Shown piece by piece: positions 1 to 8,181 of a stretch of 64,000 nucleotides of DNA. Where the stretch lies: NCBI RefSeq assembly GCF_007993935.1, contig NZ_VITY01000002.1, forward strand, positions 496,001 to 560,000, given 5' to 3'. The DNA is from Bradyrhizobium macuxiense. Lineage in GTDB: Bacteria > Pseudomonadota > Alphaproteobacteria > Rhizobiales > Xanthobacteraceae. The position numbers were made by a program, and so were the translations under genes. The first letter of the stretch is position 1. Each line of letters begins with the position of its first letter. The notes below the pieces were generated by a model, which saw only the letters and a list, made by a program, of their open reading frames with translations, searched no databases and was not told the origin of the DNA.

Positions 1-231
1 GGCGCGGATCTTCTCATAGGCGCCTTCCAGCACCTCGAGATAGAGATCCTCCTTGTTGCCGACATGGTAGTACAGCATGCGCTTGTTGGCGCCGGCATTG
101 GCCGCGATGCGGTCGACCCGTGCGCCTGCGAGGCCATGGGCGGCGAATTCCTGCTTGGCCGCCTCGAGAATCCGCAGTCGCATCCCCTGGGGGTCGCGCT
201 GCCATCTCTGTATCCGCTTTGCCTTCGCCAA
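1..231 (-). CDS. TetR/AcrR family regulator, 3'-truncated by window edge
   Basis: Only the N-terminal 77 codons are inside the window and the frame is open to base 1. The translation contains a typical TetR helix-turn-helix: ILEAAKQEFAAHG, then GARVDRIAANAGANKRMLYY, then HVGNKEDLYLEVLE. This is the DNA-binding domain of one-component repressors that respond to small hydrophobic ligands. The ligand domain lies outside, so the effector cannot be guessed. I use a TTG start at 231, just after an in-frame stop upstream, because it gives a basic N-terminal extension before the HTH. An ATG at 183 is the alternative but would shorten the first helix. It points away from the VOC gene and probably regulates something beyond the window. 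Confidence 0.8.
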   Translation of the reverse strand, partial: MAKAKRIQRWQRDPQGMRLRILEAAKQEFAAHGLAGARVDRIAANAGANKRMLYYHVGNKEDLYLEVLEGAYEKIRA

Positions 232-420
232 TTCGATCGCCCGGTGATGCTGAATAGATCAATGTAACATGACGCGCGCCCTTTGAGAACGAATGTTGTC
301 GTGATGGCGGCGCGGGAATATTTCTCACAGTGCCCTTCGTCATTCCGGGGCGTGCCTGTTGGCGCGAGCGCGGAAGGCATCATGCGGATGTACAGGCCAA
401 GCTCGGGCAACATATTCGGC

Positions 421-541
421 GTCGTCCTGGCGAAAGCCAGGACCCATTACCCCAAACGCTTATCGTTGCGCGGCGCTGGGGCCACGATCCCTTTCATCAT
501 CAAATACGGTGGTTATGGGTCCTGGCTTTGGCCAGGACGAC
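421..541. repeat. ~120 bp inverted-repeat element, copy 1 of 7
   Basis: The ends are inverted repeats of the form GTCGTCCTGGCGAAAGCCAG and its complement, each followed inward by a match to ACCCAT(A)AC/GGTTATGGGT. The same architecture recurs at 3497, 8052, 14431, 16240, 19381 and 37600 with 119-129 bp length. This copy uses CCTGG/CCAGG in the stem where others use CCCGG/CCGGG, a compensatory change. It lies in the 360 bp gap between the TetR and VOC genes. I see no gene in that gap; bases 300-420 carry only the TetR upstream region and GC-rich sequence without a supported ORF. Confidence 0.85.
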
Positions 542-591
542 GGCGGGGATACACGTCGACAAACTCACCCCGCATCACGTGCTCATCCCTC

Positions 592-1452
592 TCACTCGCC
601 CTTTCCCTGTGAAGGCTGCACCAGAAGCGTCGGCACGCCGCACGTGCCGTTACGCACCGTCATCACGCGCGTGCCGGGCTTGCGGCCGGTGCGAATCTCC
701 GAGACGTCGACGCCGGCGGCAACCAGCCGCGCGCGCGTGGCATCGATATCGGCAACGCGCCAGCAGATCCCGCGCAACCGGTCCGGCGCGTCGGTCTCCG
801 CCTTGTCGTTCCCCTTGGCCGGCCGGTGGGTGACCTCGACGACGAGATCGCCGCAACGGAAGAACATCAGCCGGCCCCACTCCGGATGCGACCGGTCGAG
901 CGCCATGTCGAGCCCGAGCCGCGCGCCGTAAAGCGCCGCGGCGCGCTCCGGGTCTGCGGTCGAGACCACCACGTGATCCATCGCGGTGATCGAGGCCGGC
1001 GTGGTGCGCACCGACAGCGGCCGCTCCTGCTCCCGCTCGAGGAAGAACATGCGAATGCCGCGCGTCGCATCGGTTGCTGCACGCGTGCGCTTCCACGCCA
1101 GCGTGGCGCCGCTGGTCTCGTCGCGGCTCTCGACCTCGGCGACCGGCTCGGGCTTCAGCGTCAGCCGGTCAAGCCTGCGGTGCGTCCTGGCGATGTCGCT
1201 GGTGCGGAAGCAGAGGCTCGCGAGCCCCTCGCCCTGCGTGACGAGCGCACTACGGACGCGCTGGGCGGCATCGTGATCGCCGCGCGGCGCCATCAATTCC
1301 AGCGTGGTGTTATCGAGCGTGAACAGCACGCGGTCGGCGCCGTCGCCGCTGTTGCGCCAGGCCGGTGCCCGCGCGAACAGCGTCTCATAGGCGGCGCTGG
1401 CGGCGGCAATGTCGCCGGTCAGGACGACGACATGATCGAGGCCGGTAATCAT
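592..1452 (-). CDS. VOC (glyoxalase/dioxygenase superfamily) protein, two-domain
   Basis: The 286-aa protein has two vicinal-oxygen-chelate modules. One starts at residue 1 (ITGLDHVVVLTGD) and one near residue 155 (ITAMDHVVVSTAD followed by AALYGARLGLDM). Tandem VOC domains are found in glyoxalase I-like enzymes, extradiol dioxygenases and resistance proteins; the substrate is not predictable from this sequence. The longer reading frame opens at 1512, but the ATG at 1452 has a GGAGG Shine-Dalgarno 8 nt upstream and begins exactly at the first beta strand of the fold, so I chose it. It is a single gene, divergent from the sugar kinase at 1675. Cytosolic, with no signal peptide. Confidence 0.8.
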   Translation of the reverse strand: MITGLDHVVVLTGDIAAASAAYETLFARAPAWRNSGDGADRVLFTLDNTTLELMAPRGDHDAAQRVRSALVTQGEGLASLCFRTSDIARTHRRLDRLTLKPEPVAEVESRDETSGATLAWKRTRAATDATRGIRMFFLEREQERPLSVRTTPASITAMDHVVVSTADPERAAALYGARLGLDMALDRSHPEWGRLMFFRCGDLVVEVTHRPAKGNDKAETDAPDRLRGICWRVADIDATRARLVAAGVDVSEIRTGRKPGTRVMTVRNGTCGVPTLLVQPSQGKGE

Positions 1453-1674
1453 GGGTGCGGCCTCCGCGAATCTGCCGTCATTGTGTTCTCCCTTGACGCA
1501 ACCCGGAACCACGGGCCGCGGGCCGCCGTTATGCCGAATGCCAGAATGGCCCCCGCATCCATCATCTCTACCTGCAAACCAAGCAGGGTTGCGAATAATT
1601 TCAGCGAAATCGGCCGATCAGCGGTGCTAGTCTAGTCCGTGGCCGGGACCACACCAAGCGACGACGGGAAGCGA

Positions 1675-2568
1675 ATGCAGGCTCTCTTCATTGGACAGAC
1701 CTATATCGACGTCACCTTCATCACAGATCACATGCCTGTCGGCGACGAGAAACACGTCGCCGACGCCTATGCCGTCTCCTTCGGCGGCAACGCGGTGACC
1801 GCGGCGTTCTGCTGCGCCAAGCTCGGCGTCGAGCCGGACCTGATCGCCACCATGGCCAATGACTGGCTGGGGCGGATGTTCTGGGACATGGCCGACCGGT
1901 ACGGCATCTCGTTCCATCCCCGCAAGGTCAGCTCCTCCTCGCTGTCCTTCATCATGCCCAACGACGGCAAGCGCGCCATCGTCCGCTGTCGCGACGACCA
2001 GCACATCCACCCCTTTCCGCTGCTGAACATCAAGGGCTGCCGCGCGCTGCATATCGACGGTCACCAGCCGGACGCCGCGATCCATTATGCGAAGCTCTGC
2101 CGTGAGGACGGCATCCTGACCTCGCTCGACGGCGGCGGCCTGCGTACCAACACCCATGAGCTGCTCGCCTTCATCGACGTTGCGATCGTCGCCGAACGGC
2201 TGTGCGAACAGATGGACAAGACGCCGGAGCAGATGCTCGACTATCTCAAGAGCCGCGGCTGCAAGATCGGTGGGGTCACCATGGGCGAGCGCGGCCTGCT
2301 CTGGTACGACGAAACGGGCGCGGTGCAGACGCTGCCGGCGTACCCGATCCAGCGCAAGCGCGTGATCGACACCAACGGCGCCGGCGACGTCTTCCACGGC
2401 GCCTACATCTATTCCTATCTCGCCGATCCCGGCAAAGCCTGGCATGAGCATTTCGAGTTCGCGCGCGCGGCGTCGACCTACAAGATCCAGAAGCTCGGCA
2501 ACGAAGCCGGCCTGCCGACGCTCGCCGACATCGCCGCGGTGAAGCAGGAGTTCGGCGCCGCGGTTTGA
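1675..2568 (+). CDS. PfkB-family carbohydrate kinase
   Basis: A 297-aa ribokinase-fold kinase. The C-terminal PfkB signature DTNGAGDVFHGAY sits near residue 232 and contains the catalytic Asp of the GAGD anion hole. The N-terminal part has VSFGGNAVTAAFCCAKLG, the Gly-rich sugar-contact region. It should phosphorylate a sugar or nucleoside using ATP in the cytosol; the substrate is unknown. An upstream GTG at 1639 is possible, but the ATG at 1675 follows GGGAAG and starts directly with the first beta strand (QALFIGQTYIDV). It ends 9 bp before a second PfkB kinase, so the two are probably co-transcribed. Two adjacent paralogous kinases with low mutual similarity suggest different substrates. 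Confidence 0.85.
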   Translation: MQALFIGQTYIDVTFITDHMPVGDEKHVADAYAVSFGGNAVTAAFCCAKLGVEPDLIATMANDWLGRMFWDMADRYGISFHPRKVSSSSLSFIMPNDGKRAIVRCRDDQHIHPFPLLNIKGCRALHIDGHQPDAAIHYAKLCREDGILTSLDGGGLRTNTHELLAFIDVAIVAERLCEQMDKTPEQMLDYLKSRGCKIGGVTMGERGLLWYDETGAVQTLPAYPIQRKRVIDTNGAGDVFHGAYIYSYLADPGKAWHEHFEFARAASTYKIQKLGNEAGLPTLADIAAVKQEFGAAV

Positions 2569-2577
2569 CAGGGCTGA

Positions 2578-3525
2578 ATGGGGTTGGGCATGGGGCGCGT
2601 CTTCGTCGCCGGCAGCATCAATATGGACGTGGTGGCGACCGCCGACCGCCACCCGAAGGTCGGCGAAACCGTCGCCGGCGAGGCCGTGCTGTATTTCCCC
2701 GGCGGCAAGGGCGCCAACCAGGCGGTGGCATCGGCCAAGCAGGGCGTACCGACCACGCTGATCGGCCGGCTCGGCACCGATGCGTTCGGCAGGGAGCTGA
2801 GAAGCTTTCTAGCCGCGCAAGGCGTCGATCTCAGCTTCGTCAAGGATACCGACGGCACGCATTCGGGCACCGCGATCATCACGCTCGCCAATGCCGACAA
2901 CACGATCGTCGTCGTGCCCGGGGCCAACGGGTTGGTCGATGCCGATGATGTCGCAGCACCCGTGCTCGCGAAAGGTGACGTCGCAGTCAGCCAGTTCGAG
3001 ATCCCGCTGCCGACGATCGCCGCGTTCTTCCGCCGCGCCCGCGCCGCCGGCGCCACCACGATCCTCAATCCGGCACCGGCCAAACCGGCCGACAAGGCGC
3101 TGCTCGATCTCGTCGATGTCCTGATCCTCAACGAGACCGAGCTCAGCCTCCTTACGGGAACAGAGCTGCGCGACAGCGATGACCCGTTGCGCTTCGCCGA
3201 GGCGGCGCGAACCTTGGGGCGAGGCAAGACCGTTTGCGTCACGCTCGGCAAACGCGGCGTGCTGGCGCTGGTCGCGGACCAGCCGCTGCTCGTGCCCGGG
3301 CGCGAGGTCAAGGCCGTCGACACCACAGGCGCCGGCGACTGTTTCGTCGGCGCCCTCGCCGCGCAGCTTGCTATCGGCAAGCCGCTCGGCGACGCGCTGG
3401 CCTATGCCAACATTGCCGCCTCGATTTGCGTGCAACGGATGGGAGCTGCGCCGTCGATGCCCACGGCGCAGGAGGTGGAGGATACTCTCTCCCCACGTCG
3501 TCCCGGCGAAAGCCGGGACCCATAA
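2578..3525 (+). CDS. rbsK: Ribokinase (PfkB family), C-terminus formed by a repeat
   Basis: A 315-aa ribokinase homologue. Visible motifs are GSINMDVV at the N-terminus, FPGGKGANQAVASAKQG around residue 40 (ribose binding), NPAPAKP and LNETEL in the middle, and DTTGAGDCFVGALAAQL near residue 249 with the catalytic Asp. It phosphorylates D-ribose at O5. The start is either ATG 2578 or ATG 2590; both have weak upstream purine stretches. The last eleven residues (SPRRPGESRDP) are encoded by the left arm of a dispersed inverted repeat, and the stop TAA lies inside that repeat, so the native C-terminus was replaced or extended. No ribose transporter is adjacent. Confidence 0.85.
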   Translation: MGLGMGRVFVAGSINMDVVATADRHPKVGETVAGEAVLYFPGGKGANQAVASAKQGVPTTLIGRLGTDAFGRELRSFLAAQGVDLSFVKDTDGTHSGTAIITLANADNTIVVVPGANGLVDADDVAAPVLAKGDVAVSQFEIPLPTIAAFFRRARAAGATTILNPAPAKPADKALLDLVDVLILNETELSLLTGTELRDSDDPLRFAEAARTLGRGKTVCVTLGKRGVLALVADQPLLVPGREVKAVDTTGAGDCFVGALAAQLAIGKPLGDALAYANIAASICVQRMGAAPSMPTAQEVEDTLSPRRPGESRDP

Positions 3526-3618
3526 CCACCGCTGTCAAATGCTGCGCAGCGCAGGAACGACCATCCCCGTAAACAACTCAGGCCGCGGAGTATGGGTCCC
3601 GGCTTTCGCCGGGACGAC
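3497..3618. repeat. ~120 bp inverted-repeat element, copy 2
   Basis: The ends read GTCGTCCCGGCGAAAGCCGG and the complementary CCGGCTTTCGCCGGGACGAC. The left arm overlaps the 3' end of the ribokinase gene and supplies its stop codon. The right end stops 7 bp before the stop codon of the convergent flavoprotein gene, so the element could also act as a bidirectional terminator. Confidence 0.9.
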
Positions 3619-3624
3619 GAGTCG

Positions 3625-4842
3625 TTAGGAAAGCGCACTCTTCAAATCAAAACTCGCATCCGCCGCCTGCTCCGGCGTGATCGAACCGCCTGCGCCGAGC
3701 AGCCGGCGGCCGAACATGTGGTCGCCGGCGCGATTGACCGACTCGATGCCGAGCAGCCTGTCGCCGCGATAGCAGAACGCCGAGAACGCGCCCTGCGCGC
3801 GATCGCCGCGCACCACGACGCGGTCGTAGCCGGTGGTGAGACCGGCCATCTGCAGCTTGTCAGGGCCCTGGTCGCTCCAGAACCACGGCAGGCCGTCATA
3901 GACCTCGGTCTTGCCGGTCAGCCGCGATGCCACACAGCGCGCATGGTCGGTCGCGTTCTGCACCGACTCCAGCCGCAGCGATCCGCCGAAGCGCTTGCTG
4001 GTGTAGAGCGTACAATCGCCGATCGCGGAGACATTCGGATCGGCGGTCAGAAGATGCTCGTCGACGATGATACCGGATGCGACCGGCAGGCCGGCCTCCG
4101 CGGCAAGCTCGACATTCGGCAGCACGCCGACGCCGACCACGACGAGATCGGCCGGGATGTGCGTGCCGTTGCTCAGGCTGACGCCGGTGACCTTCGCACC
4201 ATCGGCCTCGATCGCCGTGACCTGCACGCCGAGGTGAATCCGGATGCCGGCAGCCGCGTGGCGCGACTGCGAGAACTCGGAAATCTCCGCGGTCACCGCG
4301 CGCGCCATCACGCGGGAGGCGAGCTCGACCACGTCGACCTCGAGGCCCTTCGCCCGTGCGGTGGCCGCGAATTCGAGCCCGATGAAGCCCGCGCCGATCA
4401 CGACGACGCGCATGCCGGGCGCGATCAGATCGCGCAGCGCCTGGCTCTCGTCGAGGATGCGCAGGTAGCGGACCCCGTCGAGCTTGGCGTTGGGAATATC
4501 GAGCAGCCGGTTCCGCGCGCCGGTCGCGAGCACCAGATGGCCATAGTCGAGCGAGGTGCCGGAGGCGAGCGCCACTTTCCGCGCATTGCGGTCGACCGCG
4601 TGGGCGCGATCAGTGATCAGCTCGACCTTGTTGTCCTGGTAGAATTTCTCGGGCCGGAACATCAGGGTCTCGGGCCCGCCCGTCCCCTTCAGATAGGCCT
4701 TCGACAATGGCGGCCGTTGGTACGGCAAATGGCCTTCGTCATTGAGCAGGGTGATGCGCTCGGCGAAGCCCGCCTGGCGCAGCGACGCCGCGAGCTGGAA
4801 GCCGGCATGTCCGGCACCGACGATGATGACCGAGCCCGTCAT
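3625..4842 (-). CDS. FAD-dependent ferredoxin reductase-like oxidoreductase
   Basis: A 405-aa NAD(P)H:ferredoxin/rubredoxin reductase of the putidaredoxin/rhodocoxin reductase type. The FAD Rossmann motif is at the N-terminus (IIVGAGHAGFQLA). A second dinucleotide motif, VVIGAGFIGLEFA, binds NAD(P)H. YQRPPLSKAYL and the C-terminal FAD motif SAIGDCTLY are also present. Such enzymes pass electrons to a [2Fe-2S] ferredoxin serving a P450 or ring dioxygenase. No ferredoxin gene is next to it; a P450 lies 17 kb away. I start at ATG 4842 because the protein then begins just before the first beta strand, rather than at the 73-residue-longer frame opening. It is divergent from the enoyl-CoA hydratase gene. 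Confidence 0.85.
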   Translation of the reverse strand: MTGSVIIVGAGHAGFQLAASLRQAGFAERITLLNDEGHLPYQRPPLSKAYLKGTGGPETLMFRPEKFYQDNKVELITDRAHAVDRNARKVALASGTSLDYGHLVLATGARNRLLDIPNAKLDGVRYLRILDESQALRDLIAPGMRVVVIGAGFIGLEFAATARAKGLEVDVVELASRVMARAVTAEISEFSQSRHAAAGIRIHLGVQVTAIEADGAKVTGVSLSNGTHIPADLVVVGVGVLPNVELAAEAGLPVASGIIVDEHLLTADPNVSAIGDCTLYTSKRFGGSLRLESVQNATDHARCVASRLTGKTEVYDGLPWFWSDQGPDKLQMAGLTTGYDRVVVRGDRAQGAFSAFCYRGDRLLGIESVNRAGDHMFGRRLLGAGGSITPEQAADASFDLKSALS

Positions 4843-5069
4843 CGGAACAACCCAAATACGCGCGAGCAGGAGCGACCCATGCCGTTTCCTCTTGTCGATG
4901 TTAGCTTGCTTGCCCCGTCCCCACAGCGCTCGTGTCTGCGTACCGAAGGCTGACGGCCATTTGGCCTCATGGCTCGCGCTGATGCAAGGGGGTCTCGGGC
5001 AAATCTGGGCGCCCGAACGCCGCCTCTGGACGCCGGGCCGCATTGCCACGGCTCCCGCCAAGGCCTTAA

Positions 5070-5894
5070 ATGTCCGGAACCAACAAGCCCAAGGTCCTCA
5101 AAATGTCCGCTCCCGCCTCCCCCAACGATCCCGCTCTGCTCCGCATCGACGGCGCCATCGCGACCATCACGCTGAACCGGCCGGCCGCGTTCAATGCGAT
5201 CGACCTGACGATCGCCAGGAAGCTCGAACAGCTCAGCGCCGAGGTTGAAGCCAACAACAATGTCCGCGTGCTGATCATCGAGGGCGAAGGCCGCGCCTTC
5301 TGCGCCGGCGGCGATCTGCAGACCATCGGCGCCGCCGCCGAAGCCAACACTGTCACCCCCGTGGTCAGCGAGATGCTTCATCACTACCACGCCTTCATCG
5401 AGACCGTACGGCGGATGCCAAAGATGGTGCTGTCCAGTGTGCACGGTTCGGCGGCCGGCGCCGGCATGGGCCTCGCCTTCGTGACCGACCTGTGCATCGC
5501 CGCAGAGGATGCCCGTTTCACGCCCGCCTATGCCAAGATCGGCGTGTCGCCGGATGGCGGCAGCACGGTCGGCATCGTCGGCACGGTTGGGACACGTCGC
5601 GCGTTGCAGATTTTCCTTGCTGAGGATGGCTTCACCGCGCAGCAGGCCTATGAATGGGGGCTGGTGGTCAAAACCGTCCCCGCGACGGAGCTGAAGGCCG
5701 CCACCCGGCAGTTCGCCGAACGCCTGGCGAAAAATCCGCCTGCCGCGATCGCGGCAACCAAATCACTGGTCTATCAGGCAGCCACCACGCCGACCAAGCA
5801 GCAGCTCGATGCCGAGGAGCACAAGATCATCACGACCATGCACACCGACGATTTCCGTGTCGCGGTGAAGAAGTTCACCAGCAAGTCGAAGTAG
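5070..5894 (+). CDS. Enoyl-CoA hydratase/isomerase (crotonase) family
   Basis: A 274-aa crotonase-fold protein. The oxyanion-hole motifs are FCAGGDL near residue 80 and HGSAAGAGMGLAF near 127, followed by DGGSTVGIVGTVGTRRA. The usual second catalytic Glu of classical hydratases is not evident at SPDGGS, so isomerase or another CoA-ester chemistry is possible. It acts in the cytosol on acyl-CoA thioesters, probably in fatty or aromatic acid beta-oxidation. ATG 5070 and ATG 5103 are both possible starts; the family domain begins near LLRIDGAIATITLNRP, so either fits. The gene stands alone between the divergent flavoprotein and the convergent TRAP operon. Confidence 0.85.
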   Translation: MSGTNKPKVLKMSAPASPNDPALLRIDGAIATITLNRPAAFNAIDLTIARKLEQLSAEVEANNNVRVLIIEGEGRAFCAGGDLQTIGAAAEANTVTPVVSEMLHHYHAFIETVRRMPKMVLSSVHGSAAGAGMGLAFVTDLCIAAEDARFTPAYAKIGVSPDGGSTVGIVGTVGTRRALQIFLAEDGFTAQQAYEWGLVVKTVPATELKAATRQFAERLAKNPPAAIAATKSLVYQAATTPTKQQLDAEEHKIITTMHTDDFRVAVKKFTSKSK

Positions 5895-5944
5895 GAGCAG
5901 CAAGTACGACGGCCCCTTTTCTTAAGAGACTGTGCGACACCACC

Positions 5945-6061
5945 GTCATTGCGAGGAGCGAAGCGACGAAGCAATCCATATCTCAGCGAGCGGTGCGATG
6001 GATTGCTTCGCGGAGCCTGTCATCGGGCGCGCGTTCGCGCGACCCGTTGGCTCGCAATGAC
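5945..6061. repeat. Inverted-repeat element of a second family
   Basis: The element is 117 bp with perfect 11-bp terminal inverted repeats, GTCATTGCGAG and CTCGCAATGAC. Inside are GAAGCAATCCAT and its complement ATGGATTGCTTC. A half copy is present at 49103. It lies between the convergent ends of the hydratase and dctM genes. Confidence 0.85.
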
Positions 6062-6109
6062 GTGGATGGAGGAGTGTGTACTCCTCGCCAGGGTTCTGCC
6101 CCAGTCAAA

Positions 6110-7450
6110 CTAGTTCGGACAGATGTATCCCGTACCGCCTGGTGCCTTGAAGCAGCCGACGGATTCCGGGATCACCTGCTTGGGCAGCCACAGCACGACC
6201 TTCGGGAAATAGATCGTGAAGCAGATCGTGACCAGGAACACGACATAGATCGGCAACGCCGCCCGTAGCGCTTTTGCAAAGCTGATCCCGACGAATTTCG
6301 AGGCCATCAGCAGCACAAGCCCGTAGGGCGGCGTGATCAGGCCGAACGCGAGCGTCGCGATCAGCACCACGCCCATGTGCACGCCGTTGATGTCGCCAGC
6401 CTGGGTCAGCGCGTTGACCAGCGGCATGAAGATGATGATGGTCGGCACCGGCTCGATGAAGTCGCCGACCACGGTGAACAGCAGCACCATCAGCAGCATG
6501 ATGAGATGCGGATCGTTGCCGGCGATCGAGGTGATCCAGTCGGCGATGTAGATCGCGCCGCGCAGATAGGCCAGCATCCAGCCGAACGCGTTCGCGGCGC
6601 CGATCGTGATCAGCGGCAGCGAGAAGATCAGGCCGGCGAGGCAGAAGTCGTACGGGATCTTCTTCAGGTGCCCGCGGTTCAGCGCCGGGATCACCACGAT
6701 GATGATGTAGGCGACTGCAACCACACCGGCCTCGGTCGGCGTGAACCAGCCGGTCAGGATGCCGCCGAGCAGGATCACCGGGATCATCAGTGGCAGTGCG
6801 GCGTCACCGGCGGCGAACGCGACCTGGCGCAGCGGCGCGCGCGGCTTGCGCAGGCCCGAGGGGCCGAAGAAGTAGCAATAGATCATCAGCCCGAAGCCGA
6901 TCATCAGCCCGGGGACCACGCCGGCCATGAACAGGCCGGCGATCGAGACATTGCCGACCGCGCCGTAGACCACCGCCGTGATGCTCGGCGGCACCAGCGC
7001 CGCGATGGTCGAGGCCGAGGCGATGATCGCGGCAATGAACGCCGGCTCATAGCCCTCCCGCCGCATCGGCCCGCCGAGCGCCCGGCTCATCACAGCCACA
7101 TCGGCGGTGGTCGAGCCCGACATTTCCGAGAAGAACATGCTGAACACAACGACGACCTGCGACAGCCCGCCCCTGATATGCCCGACCAGCGACACCGACA
7201 GATTGGCGATGCGGACCACGACGTTCGCCGAGCTCATGAGCTCGCCGACCAAGAGGAAGAACGGGATCGCAAGCAGCGCCTCGGAATCGACGCCGTCAAA
7301 GATCTTCTGGATGATCGCCGCCAGCGAGACATCCGACAGCACCGCGCCGACGAACACGCCGGCCATCAGCGAGAACGGCACGGGCACGCCGAGATAGCCG
7401 AAGAACAGGAAGCAGAACGACATCAGCACAAGCACGACCGGTGCGCTCAC
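6110..7450 (-). CDS. dctM: TRAP transporter large permease (DctM-like)
   Basis: The 446-aa, very hydrophobic protein has about 12 predicted membrane segments and is the DctM/TRAP-T large subunit that forms the sodium-driven channel for organic acids. Family features include the opening hydrophobic hairpin, FFSEMSGSTTADVAVMSRAL and PPSITAVVYGAVG in the first half, and FTPTEAGVVAVAY in the middle. It overlaps the dctQ stop by 4 bp, so translation is coupled. It is the last gene of a dctP-dctQ-dctM unit on the minus strand. The substrate is probably a sugar acid (uronate, aldonate or aldarate), inferred from the adjacent dehydratase and GntR regulator. Confidence 0.92.
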   Translation of the reverse strand: MSAPVVLVLMSFCFLFFGYLGVPVPFSLMAGVFVGAVLSDVSLAAIIQKIFDGVDSEALLAIPFFLLVGELMSSANVVVRIANLSVSLVGHIRGGLSQVVVVFSMFFSEMSGSTTADVAVMSRALGGPMRREGYEPAFIAAIIASASTIAALVPPSITAVVYGAVGNVSIAGLFMAGVVPGLMIGFGLMIYCYFFGPSGLRKPRAPLRQVAFAAGDAALPLMIPVILLGGILTGWFTPTEAGVVAVAYIIIVVIPALNRGHLKKIPYDFCLAGLIFSLPLITIGAANAFGWMLAYLRGAIYIADWITSIAGNDPHLIMLLMVLLFTVVGDFIEPVPTIIIFMPLVNALTQAGDINGVHMGVVLIATLAFGLITPPYGLVLLMASKFVGISFAKALRAALPIYVVFLVTICFTIYFPKVVLWLPKQVIPESVGCFKAPGGTGYICPN

Positions 7451-8031
7451 GGCTGCGCTCCCGTGGCCGCGCCAGCGCTGACGGCTGGTATCGCAAGATC
7501 GTCGTCCGGCGGCTCCGGATGATCGAAGCCGTTGCGGATGCCGTTGACGAGCTGCTCGATAGTGAACAGGCCGATCAGGATTCCTGACAGCGGGATCACC
7601 GCATAGAGCGATGCGATCGGCGTGCCGGACGGCAGGCGGAAACTGCCGAAGCCGCGCAGGTAGTTCTGATAGCCATACCAGACCAGGCAGAAGGCGACAC
7701 CCAGCACGACCAGCCGAATGACGATCTCGACGAATGTCCGCGACCGGCCGTGCATCGCTTCCGAGAGCGCGGTGAGATAGAGATGATCATTGCGCCGTGT
7801 CGCGACCGCGGCCCCGATGAAGATCGCGTAGATGAACAGCGTCGAGGTCACCTCCTGCAGCCACAGCCAGGGATGACCGATAGTGCGGGTGACGATGTCG
7901 GCGGTGACGGAGAGCGAGAAGCCGAAGCACAGCACGCCGCACAGCATCATCAGGATCAGCTCGAGCCGGTCGAGCGCCCGCCATTTCAGGTGCCGTTGCC
8001 GTTGCAGCACCAGTCTGTCGGCGATGGCCAT
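7447..8031 (-). CDS. dctQ: TRAP transporter small permease (DctQ-like)
   Basis: A 194-aa protein with four hydrophobic segments, the usual size and topology of DctQ subunits that pair with DctM in the inner membrane. The sequence HPWLWLQEVTSTLFIYAIFIGAAVATRR around residues 52-80 is typical of the family. The ATG at 8031 has GGAG about 8 nt upstream. A 119 bp inverted repeat separates it from dctP, which may reduce readthrough from dctP and set the ratio of binding protein to permease. Confidence 0.9.
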   Translation of the reverse strand: MAIADRLVLQRQRHLKWRALDRLELILMMLCGVLCFGFSLSVTADIVTRTIGHPWLWLQEVTSTLFIYAIFIGAAVATRRNDHLYLTALSEAMHGRSRTFVEIVIRLVVLGVAFCLVWYGYQNYLRGFGSFRLPSGTPIASLYAVIPLSGILIGLFTIEQLVNGIRNGFDHPEPPDDDLAIPAVSAGAATGAQP

Positions 8032-8051
8032 CGAATGCTCCGTCCTCGTAG

Positions 8052-8170
8052 GTCGTCCCGGCGAAGGCCGGGACCCATAACCACCGGCGCCTGTTGTTTT
8101 GAGAAAGAACGGTGGCCGTGCTTCAACCGATCGGCCGCGGCGTATGGGTCCCGGCCTTCGCCGGGACGAC
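8052..8170. repeat. ~120 bp inverted-repeat element, copy 3 (between dctP and dctQ)
   Basis: The ends are GTCGTCCCGGCGAAGGCCGG and CCGGCCTTCGCCGGGACGAC. It sits inside the TRAP operon, 11 bp after the dctP stop and 20 bp before the dctQ start, so its RNA hairpin would be transcribed between the two cistrons. Intercistronic palindromes of this kind can stabilise the upstream mRNA, as known for enterobacterial REP sequences. Confidence 0.9.
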
Positions 8171-8181
8171 GTATGAAGCGG

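Noticed and set aside
3592..4953. 453-codon plus-strand ORF opposite the flavoprotein
   Set aside because: It is an antisense shadow with Arg/Asp/His-rich composition; the minus strand has two clear dinucleotide-binding motifs.
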